Positions 8,298 to 16,793 of a DNA stretch of 64,000 bases are shown here, one piece after another. This DNA is from Demequina sp. NBRC 110051 (lineage in GTDB: Bacteria > Actinomycetota > Actinomycetes > Actinomycetales > Demequinaceae): NCBI RefSeq assembly GCF_002090055.1, contig NZ_BBRH01000007.1, forward strand, positions 1 to 64,000, given 5' to 3'. Position numbers and translations under genes: made by a program. A model generated the notes under the pieces. It was not told the DNA's origin, ran no database searches, and worked only from the letters and a program-made list of their open reading frames with translations. The stretch's first letter is position 1. The number at the start of each line of letters is the position of its first letter.

Positions 8298-9526
8298 TCG
8301 AGGTTGCCCGCGGCGAGCGACGGCGCGAGCGCGGGCGTGACCGGCAGGCGCGGCAGGAGCGTGGCCTGAAGCGCGTGATAGACGTCGGCCTTGCCGGGCC
8401 ACACCGTGCCGCTGACGGCGAGGTCGGGGCCCAACTCGTGCCACCACGAGCCTGACTCGAGGTCCAGCAGGTGTTCACCCGCGAAGTCCCACCAGCGCTC
8501 GTAGTCTGCGGCGTACTCCGGGAGCCTCGTGGTGCGCCATAGTGCGGCCGCGGCGCCGATGGCCTCGGCAACCACCCAGTGCATGCGCTCGCGCACCACG
8601 GGTTTGCCGTCCCAGTCCACCGTGTAGACGAACCCGGCCTCGCCGTCGACGTGCCAGCCCTCGCGCACGCCAGCGGCATAGAGGTCGCGCGCGGCGTCCC
8701 GCATCCACGCGGGCGGCTCGAGCCCGGACTGCTGGAGCGCGGACGCGGCCTGCAGCGTGAGCCTGCTCCACTCGAACCAGTGGCCGATGGTCGCGCCGTA
8801 CGGACGGAACGGGTGGGAGGGGGTGGCCTCGTTGTAGTCCAGCAGTGGCTGCCAGTCGGAGTCGAAGTGCTCGGGCAGACGCCAGTAATGGCCGCGGGCA
8901 AACACGTTGATGGCGCGGTCGACGATGCGGGCGGCGCGGTGTAGCCAGGCCTTGTCGCCCGTCACGTCCGCGGCGGCGAGGTAGGCCTCGACCGTGTGCA
9001 TGTTGGCGTTGATGCCGCGGTAATCCTCCGCCTCGCCCCACTCACGCGTGAAGGCCTCGCGGCTCATGCCCGCGTCGTCGTCCCAGAAGCGCTCGGCGTG
9101 GGTAGCGAGGGCATCGTCCAGGAGTTGCTGCGCCTCGGGGCGGCCAGCGGCCACGGCTGAGGACGCCGCGAGAATCACAAAGGCGTGGCCGTAGGCCTCC
9201 TTGGCGGTGTTGGTGGGGCCGTCTGCGCCCACGGCGGCGAACCAGCCGCCGTGCTCGTGGTCACGCAGGCGTCCCGACAGTGCGTCGAGCCCGTGGTCGA
9301 CGAACGCCGCCGCACCCGGGTGCCCCATCAGCGTCGCGAGCGCGAACGAGTGCGTCATGCGGCAGGTCACCCACAGCTCGACGTCCGCCTCGGGGTCGAG
9401 CGAGCCGTCGGCAAGCAGCATGCCGAAGCCGCCGTCGGTGTGGCGCGAGGCGCGGGCGAAGTCGAGCAGGCGGGTGCTTTCCGCCTCGAGCCAGCGGTGG
9501 TGCGAGGGGGCCGTGATCCATGGCAT
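8294..9526 (-). CDS. AGE-family sugar epimerase/isomerase (YihS/mannose isomerase-like)
   Basis: 410 residues, the normal length for N-acylglucosamine 2-epimerase-family (alpha/alpha)6 barrels. Family motifs along the chain include TCRMTHSFAL, HGGWF, KEAYGHAFVI, NANMHTVEAYL, GHWFEWSRL and WPGKADVYHAL; the repeated His/Arg/Trp positions line the active site. The pattern is closest to D-mannose or sulfoquinovose isomerases (YihS type) rather than GlcNAc 2-epimerase, but substrate cannot be decided from sequence alone. A TACGCT box lies 6 nt upstream of the ATG and no SD is seen, so the mRNA is probably leaderless. Confidence 0.85.
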   Translation of the reverse strand: MPWITAPSHHRWLEAESTRLLDFARASRHTDGGFGMLLADGSLDPEADVELWVTCRMTHSFALATLMGHPGAAAFVDHGLDALSGRLRDHEHGGWFAAVGADGPTNTAKEAYGHAFVILAASSAVAAGRPEAQQLLDDALATHAERFWDDDAGMSREAFTREWGEAEDYRGINANMHTVEAYLAAADVTGDKAWLHRAARIVDRAINVFARGHYWRLPEHFDSDWQPLLDYNEATPSHPFRPYGATIGHWFEWSRLTLQAASALQQSGLEPPAWMRDAARDLYAAGVREGWHVDGEAGFVYTVDWDGKPVVRERMHWVVAEAIGAAAALWRTTRLPEYAADYERWWDFAGEHLLDLESGSWWHELGPDLAVSGTVWPGKADVYHALQATLLPRLPVTPALAPSLAAGNLD

Positions 9527-9594
9527 GGCGCCAGCGTAGCGACGCGGTGCCGTGCGGTTCTAGGGCGCGCGGGCGGCGCTCGGTGGAGCGCTGA

Positions 9595-10455
9595 CTACAT
9601 GACGGCCAGGCGGTCGGGATCGATGAGGCGCGTGAGCACCTCGAGGATCCCGTCCTCCTCGACCGTGCCGATGACCTCGCCTGCAGCCTCGCGCACCCGC
9701 GCGGGCGCGGTGCCCATCGCGGCCGAGCGGCCCGCCCACCGCAGCATCTCAATATCGTTGTTGCCGTCGCCCACCGCGACCGTGTGGTCGGGGTAGACGC
9801 CCAGCTGCTGGCGCAGGTGCTCGAGAGCGGAGGCCTTGGTCACATTGGGCGGGGTGAGGTCGAGCCACGCGTCGTAACCCACGGCGTACGTGACGTCGTT
9901 GAGGCCGATGCGGTGGACGAGGTCGTCGAAGTGGCTGACGTCCGCGCCGGGGGCGCGAATCACCACGCGGGTCGCCTCACCCTCGGCGAGCTCGTCGAAG
10001 TCCGTCACTACGCGCTGGCGTCCCACGAGCTCACCCATGGGGAACTCCTGGTTGACGCGGAAGCCCACCCCGAGGTCCTCGACGGCCACGAAGGCGCCGG
10101 GCATCTCGTGGCGGACCAGCTCGAGCGCGGCGCGAGGGTTGAAGGTGACGGTCTCGACGATGTCGTAGCCGCCGGGCGTGGCCGGGTTCAGCCTGATAGT
10201 CACCGCGCCGTTCGAGCACACCGCCCAACCGCGCCGGATGCCGAGCGTCTCCGCCACGGGCAGCGTGCCGAGGATGTTGCGTCCGGTCGCGAGGATGACG
10301 TGGTTGCGGCACATCCGCACCTGCTCGACCGCGCGAATGACAGCCGGCGAGATCTCCCCGCCCCAGTGCATGAGCGTGCCGTCGATGTCGAGGCCCACAA
10401 GCCCCCAAGAGTCCTGATCGAGGGGCGGGCGCATCTCATCGGGGCTCAGCGTCAT
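9595..10455 (-). CDS. HAD-superfamily Cof-type phosphatase
   Basis: 286 residues. Motif I is LDIDGTLMHWGG with the nucleophilic Asp and the acid/base Asp two residues on; motif II is ATGR. A C2-type cap fills the middle, and motif IV is AVGDGNNDIEMLRWAG with the Mg-binding Asp pair. Cof/YidA-type enzymes dephosphorylate small sugar phosphates or cofactors. It lies 133 bp downstream of serS on the same strand, behind two inverted repeats. TAGGCT 6 nt before the ATG suggests its own leaderless promoter. Confidence 0.9.
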   Translation of the reverse strand: MTLSPDEMRPPLDQDSWGLVGLDIDGTLMHWGGEISPAVIRAVEQVRMCRNHVILATGRNILGTLPVAETLGIRRGWAVCSNGAVTIRLNPATPGGYDIVETVTFNPRAALELVRHEMPGAFVAVEDLGVGFRVNQEFPMGELVGRQRVVTDFDELAEGEATRVVIRAPGADVSHFDDLVHRIGLNDVTYAVGYDAWLDLTPPNVTKASALEHLRQQLGVYPDHTVAVGDGNNDIEMLRWAGRSAAMGTAPARVREAAGEVIGTVEEDGILEVLTRLIDPDRLAVM

Positions 10456-10507
10456 GCCTCGAGCCTACGACACGGGTGCTCGCGCGCGCCCCGCCCCCCA
10501 CCCTGGC

Positions 10508-10546
10508 GCAAATGTGAACATTTGCGGCACGAAAGCGCGATTCGTG
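10508..10546. promoter_or_regulatory. Two adjacent inverted repeats upstream of the HAD gene
   Basis: GCAAATG-TGAA-CATTTGC (10508-10525) is a perfect 7-bp inverted repeat, unusually AT-rich for this genome. It is followed 2 nt later by CACGAA-n7-TTCGTG (10528-10546), another perfect repeat. They sit between the serS stop and the HAD promoter, so they may be operators or the serS terminator; neither has a T tract. Confidence 0.45.
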
Positions 10547-10588
10547 GCGGATTTCCGGCCGCCAGGAGACCGCGGCTGCCCAGGCGGC

Positions 10589-11860
10589 CTACGCGACCGG
10601 CTGGAGGTATTCGACGCCGCCCAGGTAGGGGCGGAGGATCTCGGGAACGTACACCGAGCCGTCGGCCTGCTGGTGGTTCTCCAGCAGCGCGACCAGCCAG
10701 CGGGTGGTGCCGATGGTGCCGTTGATCGTCGCGACCGCGGTGGTGCCCTTCTCGGCACGCTCGCGGATGTTGAGGCGACGCGCCTGGTACGTGGTGCAGT
10801 TGGAGGTCGAAGTGACCTCCATCCACCGCTCCTGGCTCGGCAGCCATGCCTCGCAGTCGAACTTGCGTGCGGCGCTCGAGCCCAGGTCGCCCGCGGCCGT
10901 ATCGATCACGCGATACGGCAGCTCAAGGGCCTTGAGCATCTCCTCTTCGATGGACAGGAAGCGCTCGTGCTCGGCAGCGGCGTCCTCGGAGTGCGCGTAG
11001 GAGAACATCTCCACCTTGTGGAACTGGTGCACGCGAATGATGCCGCGGGTGTCGCGGCCGGCCGATCCGGCCTCGCGGCGGTAGCAGGCGCTCCAGCCCG
11101 CGTACCGCAGCGGCCCGTCGGTGAGGTCGATGATCTCGTCGGCGTGATAGCCCGCGAGCGCCACCTCGGAGGTGCCGACCAGGTACATGTCGTCGCGCTC
11201 GAGGTAGTAGATCTCCTCGGCGTGCTTGCCGAGGAAGCCGGTGCCGGCCATCGTCTCGGGACGCACCAGCGTGGGCGTGATGGTCGGCGAGAACCCGCGC
11301 TCATAGGCCAGGTTCATCGCCGCGTTGAGGATGGCCAATTCAAGCCGCGCGCCGATGCCGGTGAGGAAGTAGAAGCGCGCCCCGGAGACCTTCGCGCCGC
11401 GCTCCATGTCGATCGCCTTGAGGCCCTCGCCGATCGCCAGGTGGTCCTTCACCTCGACGCCCTCGGCCGCGAAGTCGCGCGGGGTGCCCTCGTGACGCAG
11501 CACCGTGAAGTCATCCTCGCCGCCCGACGGCACCCCGGGCTCCGGGATGTTGCCGAGCGACCGGGCGAGTTCGACCGCCCGGGCGGCCGCGGCATCGGCC
11601 GTCGCCTGTGCCTCCTTGACGGCCGCCGCCAGCTCCTTGGTACGGGCCAGCAGCGCCTGCTTCTCGTCGCCCTGCGCCTTCGCGACCTCCTTACCCAAGC
11701 TCTTCTGCTCGGCGCGTTTGGCCTCGAAATCGGCGAGCGCGGCGCGGTGCTGGGCGTCCGCCTCGAGCACCTGGTCCACCACCGCGGGGTCGTCGCCGCG
11801 CGAACGCTGGCTGTCCCTCACGAGGTCGGGTTCGGCGCGCAACAGCTTGAGGTCGATCAT
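10589..11860 (-). CDS. serS: Seryl-tRNA synthetase
   Basis: 423 residues, normal length. The N-terminal coiled-coil tRNA-binding arm (~30-100, rich in Ala/Glu/Lys/Gln) is followed by the class II core: motif 2 [19 protein letters not shown] and motif 3 with [15 protein letters not shown] near the end. It charges tRNA-Ser with serine in the cytoplasm. The start ATG at 11860 has TAGACT 7 nt upstream and no SD, consistent with a leaderless transcript divergent from the lipid kinase gene. Confidence 0.97.
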   Translation of the reverse strand: MIDLKLLRAEPDLVRDSQRSRGDDPAVVDQVLEADAQHRAALADFEAKRAEQKSLGKEVAKAQGDEKQALLARTKELAAAVKEAQATADAAAARAVELARSLGNIPEPGVPSGGEDDFTVLRHEGTPRDFAAEGVEVKDHLAIGEGLKAIDMERGAKVSGARFYFLTGIGARLELAILNAAMNLAYERGFSPTITPTLVRPETMAGTGFLGKHAEEIYYLERDDMYLVGTSEVALAGYHADEIIDLTDGPLRYAGWSACYRREAGSAGRDTRGIIRVHQFHKVEMFSYAHSEDAAAEHERFLSIEEEMLKALELPYRVIDTAAGDLGSSAARKFDCEAWLPSQERWMEVTSTSNCTTYQARRLNIRERAEKGTTAVATINGTIGTTRWLVALLENHQQADGSVYVPEILRPYLGGVEYLQPVA

Positions 11861-11901
11861 GACCGCGAGTCTATCGGGGGCATACGCGTAGGCTCTGCCT
11901 C

Positions 11902-13056
11902 ATGGTGTGGGTGTGGATCCTGGGCGTGACGGCGCTGGTGTTGGCCGTGTTCGCGACCATCTTGTCCGTCACGCTCGCGCGCCAGATCGGCAAGCGCGAC
12001 CCCTCGGCCCTGCCTCGTGGCTGGCGGACGTTCCTACGGATCGCACCCGTGGCCGCCGCTCCCGCGACCGGCGTGGCCCTCGACCCGGACAACCGCGCGC
12101 AGATCGCGTTCATCGTCAATCCCACCAAGGACGGCACCGCGGAGTTGCGCGAGCGGGCCATGCGCGCGTGCGCCATCCGCTATCTGCCCGAGCCCATGTG
12201 GATTTACACCACCGAGGAGGACCCGGGCACCGGCCAGGCTCGCGACGCCATCGAGGCGGGGGCCGATGTCGTGGTCGCCGTGGGCGGCGACGGCACCGTC
12301 CGTGCGGTCGCCGAGGCGCTTGCGGGCGAGGACGTCGCGATGGGCATCATCCCTCTTGGCACCGGCAACCTGTTCGCACGCAACCTGGACCTGCCCCTTG
12401 CGGACACCGGCGCGCTGCTGCGGATTGTGATCGAGGGCACCGTCGAACGTGTGGACGTGGGCTGGCTCGACATCGAGCGCGCCTTACCCTCCTCGCGCGA
12501 CGGCTCCACGCACCTGTTCCTGGTGATGGCCGGCGCGGGCATCGACGCGGAGATGGTCGCGGGCGCCGACCCCATCCTCAAGAAGCGGCTGGGCTGGATG
12601 GCCTACTTCTTCGCCGCCGTCGAGCACCTGGGCGACAAGCGCATCAAGGCCACCGTGACGGTCGACGAAGGCCTGCCCTTGGAGGCCGAGATGCGCACCG
12701 TGCTGATGGCCAACGCCGGCCGGCTGCCCGGCGGCCTGCAACTCATCCCCGACGCCTCCGTCACCGACGGCGAGCTCGACATCGCGACGCTCGACGCCCG
12801 CGGGGGGCTGGTGGGCTGGACTGAACTCTTTGGCTCCGTCGTGGCGCAGGGCGCTGGCATCAAGCAGTCCGAGCTCCTGCGGACCTGGCGCACCTCGCGG
12901 ATTGACCACCGTAAGGGCCGGTCAGTGACCATCGACATGGACAGCCCGCAGCGCGTGCAGGTCGATGGCGAGTCCTTGGGGCGTGCGTCGCGGGTGCGCG
13001 GGCGGATCCAGGCGGGCGGCTTGCTGATCAAGGTGCCGGCGGGCATCAAGCCCTAG
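11902..13056 (+). CDS. Diacylglycerol/lipid kinase family protein (DagK/YegS-like)
   Basis: 384 residues. One N-terminal membrane segment (WILGVTALVLAVFATILSV) precedes the DAGK catalytic domain. The nucleotide-binding signature VVAVGGDGTVRAVAEAL lies near residue 130, followed by IIPLGTGNLFARNL, and the C-terminal beta-sandwich contains VQVDGE. It likely phosphorylates diacylglycerol or another membrane lipid. The fused N-terminal anchor is less common than the soluble form. TAGGCT lies exactly 7 nt before the ATG, suggesting leaderless transcription divergent from serS. Confidence 0.9.
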   Translation: MVWVWILGVTALVLAVFATILSVTLARQIGKRDPSALPRGWRTFLRIAPVAAAPATGVALDPDNRAQIAFIVNPTKDGTAELRERAMRACAIRYLPEPMWIYTTEEDPGTGQARDAIEAGADVVVAVGGDGTVRAVAEALAGEDVAMGIIPLGTGNLFARNLDLPLADTGALLRIVIEGTVERVDVGWLDIERALPSSRDGSTHLFLVMAGAGIDAEMVAGADPILKKRLGWMAYFFAAVEHLGDKRIKATVTVDEGLPLEAEMRTVLMANAGRLPGGLQLIPDASVTDGELDIATLDARGGLVGWTELFGSVVAQGAGIKQSELLRTWRTSRIDHRKGRSVTIDMDSPQRVQVDGESLGRASRVRGRIQAGGLLIKVPAGIKP

Positions 13057-13088
13057 GCAGTGCGCCCTGGACACAGGGCGCGATCGGG

Positions 13089-14045
13089 CTAGATCGCCGC
13101 TGTGCCCGTCTTGAGCGCCTCGACCCATGCGTGGGCGCGGCTGAACGACTCCTCGCTGTCGTCCATGTCGACGGGCGTGCGATCGCGCTCGAAGGCCGGG
13201 TAGGACCCCAGGAATCGCACCAACGGGCAGGTGCGCTTGAGGCCGATGAGCGCCTCCGCCACACGCGCCTCGCCGATGTGCCCCAGTGCGTCCACCGAGA
13301 ACGAGTACTCGCCGGGCCGGTCGCCGATGGGTCGCGACTCGATGCGCGACAGGTTCACGCCCCGCACCGAGAACTGCTCGAGCATCTCGAGCAGCGCGCC
13401 GGCGTTGTCGTTGGGCAGGTGGATAACGAGCGTGGTCTTGTCCGCGCCCGTGGGCTCGCCCATCGCACGGGGCTGTCCGACCTTGACGAATCGCGTGGCG
13501 GCCGTGGCGTTGTCGGCCACGCGGTCCGCGAGCACGGTGAGGCCCAGCGCCTCGCCGGTGCCGGGAGGCGCGAGGGCCGCCTCAAAGCCGAGCGAGGTGA
13601 GCGATCGCGACTCATCGGCGAGCGCCACGGCGGCGGCCGCGTTGGAGGTGGCGGACGCGAACTCCGCGCGCGGCAGGGTCGCGTTGGCCCAGCGGCGCAC
13701 CTGTGCCCAGGCGTGCGAGTGGGCGCTCACGGTGACGATCTCGTCGAGCTCGGTGCCTGGACGCACCAGGAGTTCGAAGGCGATAGGGAGGACCGTCTCG
13801 CCGAGGATCACGAGGGGCTCGCCGGTCGCGAGGGTGTCGAGCGTCGCGGTCACCCCTCCCTCGACCGTGTTCTCGATCGCGACCACCGCGAAGTCCACCT
13901 CGCCCGAGCGCACCGCACCCAGGGCAGTCAGCACGTCGACGCACGGGACGTACTCGGCCTCGGCCGGGCTCACCATGGTGCGCAGCGCCGCCTCGGTGAA
14001 GGTGCCCGCGGGCCCCAGATAGGCGTAGCGGGGCTTGTCGGTCAC
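13089..14045 (-). CDS. pheA: Prephenate dehydratase
   Basis: 318 residues. It starts with the PDT domain (YLGPAGTFTEAAL; substrate-site motif VVAIENTVEGGV; AATRFVKVG), followed by a C-terminal ACT regulatory domain (GALLEMLEQFSVRGVNLSRI, then ESRP). It converts prephenate to phenylpyruvate in phenylalanine synthesis; the ESRP motif implies feedback control by phenylalanine. The start is GTG at 14045, overlapping the glycosyltransferase stop (GTGA), so the two are translated from one mRNA. Confidence 0.96.
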   Translation of the reverse strand: MTDKPRYAYLGPAGTFTEAALRTMVSPAEAEYVPCVDVLTALGAVRSGEVDFAVVAIENTVEGGVTATLDTLATGEPLVILGETVLPIAFELLVRPGTELDEIVTVSAHSHAWAQVRRWANATLPRAEFASATSNAAAAVALADESRSLTSLGFEAALAPPGTGEALGLTVLADRVADNATAATRFVKVGQPRAMGEPTGADKTTLVIHLPNDNAGALLEMLEQFSVRGVNLSRIESRPIGDRPGEYSFSVDALGHIGEARVAEALIGLKRTCPLVRFLGSYPAFERDRTPVDMDDSEESFSRAHAWVEALKTGTAAI

Positions 14046-14920
14046 TCGTCCTCCTCGGGGTCGCGACCACCCGGCATCCGGGAACTGATCGCGGTTTGCG
14101 TCTGGCTGAGCGCGCCGCGCATGCGCCGCGCGCTGATCGCCATCATCACGTCACGGTAACGCGTCACCTTGGAGGTCCCTGCACCCATCGACCCCGCCCG
14201 CGGCACATCGCCCAGGTCGCATTCGACCTCGGTGACGGTGAGTCCGGCGTGGATGATGTCGAGAGTCATGGCGACCTCGAGACCCGTGCCGCGTGCGAGC
14301 GGCATGGCGGCCTCGAGCGCCTCACGGGTGAGGCACCGCACGGGGCCCAGGGGCTCCTCGGGGGTCCACCCGGAGGCGCGTTCCACCGCGCGACGCGCGA
14401 CCTTGGTGGACGGCCCCTCGACACGGGCGCGCCCGTCGGCACGAGCCACCGCCAGGTCCGCGACGTGCTCCGTGACTGCCGCCACGAGCGGGGCCGCTCC
14501 CACCGCGTAGTGGCCCAGCACACCGGGCAGCAGCAGGATGGCGCGAGGCTCGCGGCCGGGCTCGTCGCGCATAGCGATCACCGAGGCGCCGGTCTCGATC
14601 GAGGCGGTGCGCCCGCGAGGGTGGGAGTGGCGCACCACCACCGCGCCGGCCTTGCGGGCCAGCTGCTGGGTGTTGTCGGTGGAGGCGTCATCCACCACGA
14701 GCACCAGGTCGACACCCGGGATCGCGAGCGCGGCGCGCACCGTGGCGGCGATCCTGCGTGCGGCATCGTGCGCGACGATCAGCGCGGCGGCGACATGGAG
14801 GTCCTCGGGCCCGGCCACGGAGCGGCGTGCCCGGGACGCCCGCGGACGCGCATGACGGGTCGCGCCGTCGGTGCCGTCACCGGCCGACGGCGACGGGGAA
14901 GACGCGCGTGCGGGTGCCAC
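14042..14920 (-). CDS. GT2-family glycosyltransferase-like protein
   Basis: About 292 residues. The GT-A fold N-terminus is LIVAHDAARRIAATV, then LVLVVDDASTDNTQQLARKAGA with the DDAS nucleotide-binding acidic pair; the region around VEGPSTKVARR and PVRCLTREALEAA follows. No obvious membrane segments are seen. Similar proteins are annotated as glycosyl transferase family 2 in actinobacteria; donor and acceptor are unknown. I chose GTG 14920 because a TAGGCT box lies 7 nt upstream (leaderless pattern); GTG 14926 is an alternative. It is upstream of and coupled to pheA, although no functional link is obvious. Confidence 0.75.
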   Translation of the reverse strand: MAPARASSPSPSAGDGTDGATRHARPRASRARRSVAGPEDLHVAAALIVAHDAARRIAATVRAALAIPGVDLVLVVDDASTDNTQQLARKAGAVVVRHSHPRGRTASIETGASVIAMRDEPGREPRAILLLPGVLGHYAVGAAPLVAAVTEHVADLAVARADGRARVEGPSTKVARRAVERASGWTPEEPLGPVRCLTREALEAAMPLARGTGLEVAMTLDIIHAGLTVTEVECDLGDVPRAGSMGAGTSKVTRYRDVMMAISARRMRGALSQTQTAISSRMPGGRDPEEDE

Positions 14921-14973
14921 GGGCACCAGCCTAGTGCGCCTACCGAGCGGCTTTGGTGCGTTCTTGAGGTAAT

Positions 14974-15000
14974 CGTGGCTCAGCCGTGACCTGAGCCACG
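14974..15000. promoter_or_regulatory. 10-11 bp inverted repeat between divergent genes
   Basis: CGTGGCTCAG-CCGTGAC-CTGAGCCACG is a perfect inverted repeat (extendable by one T/A pair). It lies ~55 bp upstream of the glycosyltransferase start and ~62 bp upstream of pgm. Position between divergent promoters suggests an operator; there is no T tract for a terminator. Confidence 0.5.
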
Positions 15001-15061
15001 AACCACGCGCGCACCGCGCTCCCGTTGCCGCACAGGCCGCGCGGGTGCAAGAGTAAGGACC

Positions 15062-16738
15062 ATGCATGAGCGCGCCGGAACTCCCGCCCAGCCCCAGGAC
15101 CTCATCGACGTGGACGCCCTTCTCGGCGCCTACTACGACCTGGTCCCCGACCCCGCGAACCCCGAGCAGAAGGTGGTGTTCGGCACGTCGGGTCACCGCG
15201 GCAGCGCCTTCGACACCGCGTTCAACGAGGCGCACATCGTCGCCACGACCGCCGCCATCATCGAGTACCGCAAGGCTCAGGGCACCGACGGCCCCCTCTT
15301 CCTCGGCATCGACACGCACGCGCTGTCGGAGCCCGCGGCCCAGACCGCGATCGAGGTGCTCGCCGCCGCCGAGGTCACCGTCAAGGTCGACGCGCGCGGC
15401 AAGTTCACCCCCACGCCTTCGGTGAGCCGCGCGATCCTCGTCGCCAACGGCGCCGCCTCCCCCCAAGGCCTACGCACCACCGGCCCGGGACTGGCCGACG
15501 GCATCGTGGTCACCCCCTCGCACAACCCGCCCCGCGACGGCGGCTTCAAGTACAACCCGCCTCACGGCGGCCCCGCGGACTCCGACGCCACCAGCTGGAT
15601 CGCCAACCGCGCCAACGAGATCATGGCCGGCGGTGGCTGGAAGCAGGTCAAGCGCATCCCCTACGAGCGGGCGCGCAAGGCAGCGACCATCGGCACCTAC
15701 GACTTCATGGCAGCCTACGTCGCGGAGCTCGGTGACGTCATCGACCTCGAGGCCATCCGCAACGGCGGCGTGCGCATCGGCGCCGATCCGCTCGGCGGCG
15801 CCGCGGTCGACTACTGGGGCGCCATCGGCGAGGAGCACCGCCTGGACCTCACCGTCGTGAACCCCACGGTCGACCCGACCTGGCGCTTCATGACGCTCGA
15901 CTGGGACGGCAAGATCCGCATGGACTGCAGCTCCCCGTCGGCCATGGCGAGCCTGCGAGAGCTCATGGCCGGCGACGCCCCGTACGACATCGCGACGGGC
16001 AACGACGCCGACTCCGACCGCCACGGCATCGTCACCCGCGACGGCGGCCTCATGAACCCCAACCACTACCTCGCGGCAGCGATCTCCTACCTCTACGGCG
16101 GCGGCCGGCCCGGCTGGCCGGACGCCGCCCGCATCGGCAAGACGCTCGTCTCCTCGAGCCTCATCGACCGCGTCGGCAAGAAGCTGGGCCGCACAGTCGA
16201 GGAGGTGCCCGTGGGCTTCAAGTGGTTCGTGCCCGGCCTCATGGACGGCACCACCGGCTTTGGCGGCGAGGAGTCCGCCGGAGCCTCCTTCCTCACGCGC
16301 GAGGGCAAGGTGTGGACCACCGACAAGGACGGCATGCTGCTGTGCCTGCTCGCGTCCGAGATCACGGGCGCGACCGGCACCACGCCGTCGCAGATCCACC
16401 GCGGGCTCACCGACGAGCTGGGCGAGAGCTGGTACGCGCGCGTCGACGCCGCCGCCACCAAGGACGAGAAGGCGACGCTCGCCAAGCTCTCCCCCGAGCA
16501 GGTCACCGCGACCGAACTCGCCGGGCAGGAGATCACCGCGAAGCTCACCAAGGCGCCCGGCAACGGCGCGGGCATCGGCGGCCTCAAGGTCACGACGGCC
16601 GATGCCTGGTTCGCCGCCCGCCCGTCCGGCACCGAGGACGTTTACAAGATCTACGCCGAAAGTTTCGTGTCCGAGGATCACCTCGCGGAGGTGCAGGACG
16701 CCGCCAGAAAGCTGGTCGGCGAGGCGCTCGACAGCTAA
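15062..16738 (+). CDS. pgm: Phosphoglucomutase (alpha-D-glucose phosphate-specific)
   Basis: 558 residues, the full length of bacterial Pgm. FGTSGHRG lies near residue 40, the phosphoserine loop is TPSHNPPRDGG (~155), the metal loop is NDADSDRHG (~318), sugar-binding is GGEESAGASF (~400) and the phosphate-binding loop RPSGTEDVYKIYAES is at the C-terminus. It interconverts glucose 1-phosphate and glucose 6-phosphate, feeding glycogen and cell-wall precursors. It is transcribed alone and ends at a strong hairpin facing the large surface-protein gene. Confidence 0.97.
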   Translation: MHERAGTPAQPQDLIDVDALLGAYYDLVPDPANPEQKVVFGTSGHRGSAFDTAFNEAHIVATTAAIIEYRKAQGTDGPLFLGIDTHALSEPAAQTAIEVLAAAEVTVKVDARGKFTPTPSVSRAILVANGAASPQGLRTTGPGLADGIVVTPSHNPPRDGGFKYNPPHGGPADSDATSWIANRANEIMAGGGWKQVKRIPYERARKAATIGTYDFMAAYVAELGDVIDLEAIRNGGVRIGADPLGGAAVDYWGAIGEEHRLDLTVVNPTVDPTWRFMTLDWDGKIRMDCSSPSAMASLRELMAGDAPYDIATGNDADSDRHGIVTRDGGLMNPNHYLAAAISYLYGGGRPGWPDAARIGKTLVSSSLIDRVGKKLGRTVEEVPVGFKWFVPGLMDGTTGFGGEESAGASFLTREGKVWTTDKDGMLLCLLASEITGATGTTPSQIHRGLTDELGESWYARVDAAATKDEKATLAKLSPEQVTATELAGQEITAKLTKAPGNGAGIGGLKVTTADAWFAARPSGTEDVYKIYAESFVSEDHLAEVQDAARKLVGEALDS

Positions 16739-16755
16739 CGATCGGCCGATGCCGT

Positions 16756-16785
16756 GGCCGGGTGAGTCGATTGACTCACCCGGCC
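16756..16785. terminator. Bidirectional hairpin between convergent genes
   Basis: GGCCGGGTGAGTC-GATT-GACTCACCCGGCC forms a perfect 13-bp stem with a 4-nt loop immediately after pgm and 9 bp before the stop of the minus-strand surface protein. No T tract follows on either side, as is common for GC-rich actinobacterial hairpin terminators. Its left arm overlaps one copy of the GGCCGATGCCGTGG motif. Confidence 0.8.
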
Positions 16786-16793
16786 GCGGCGTC

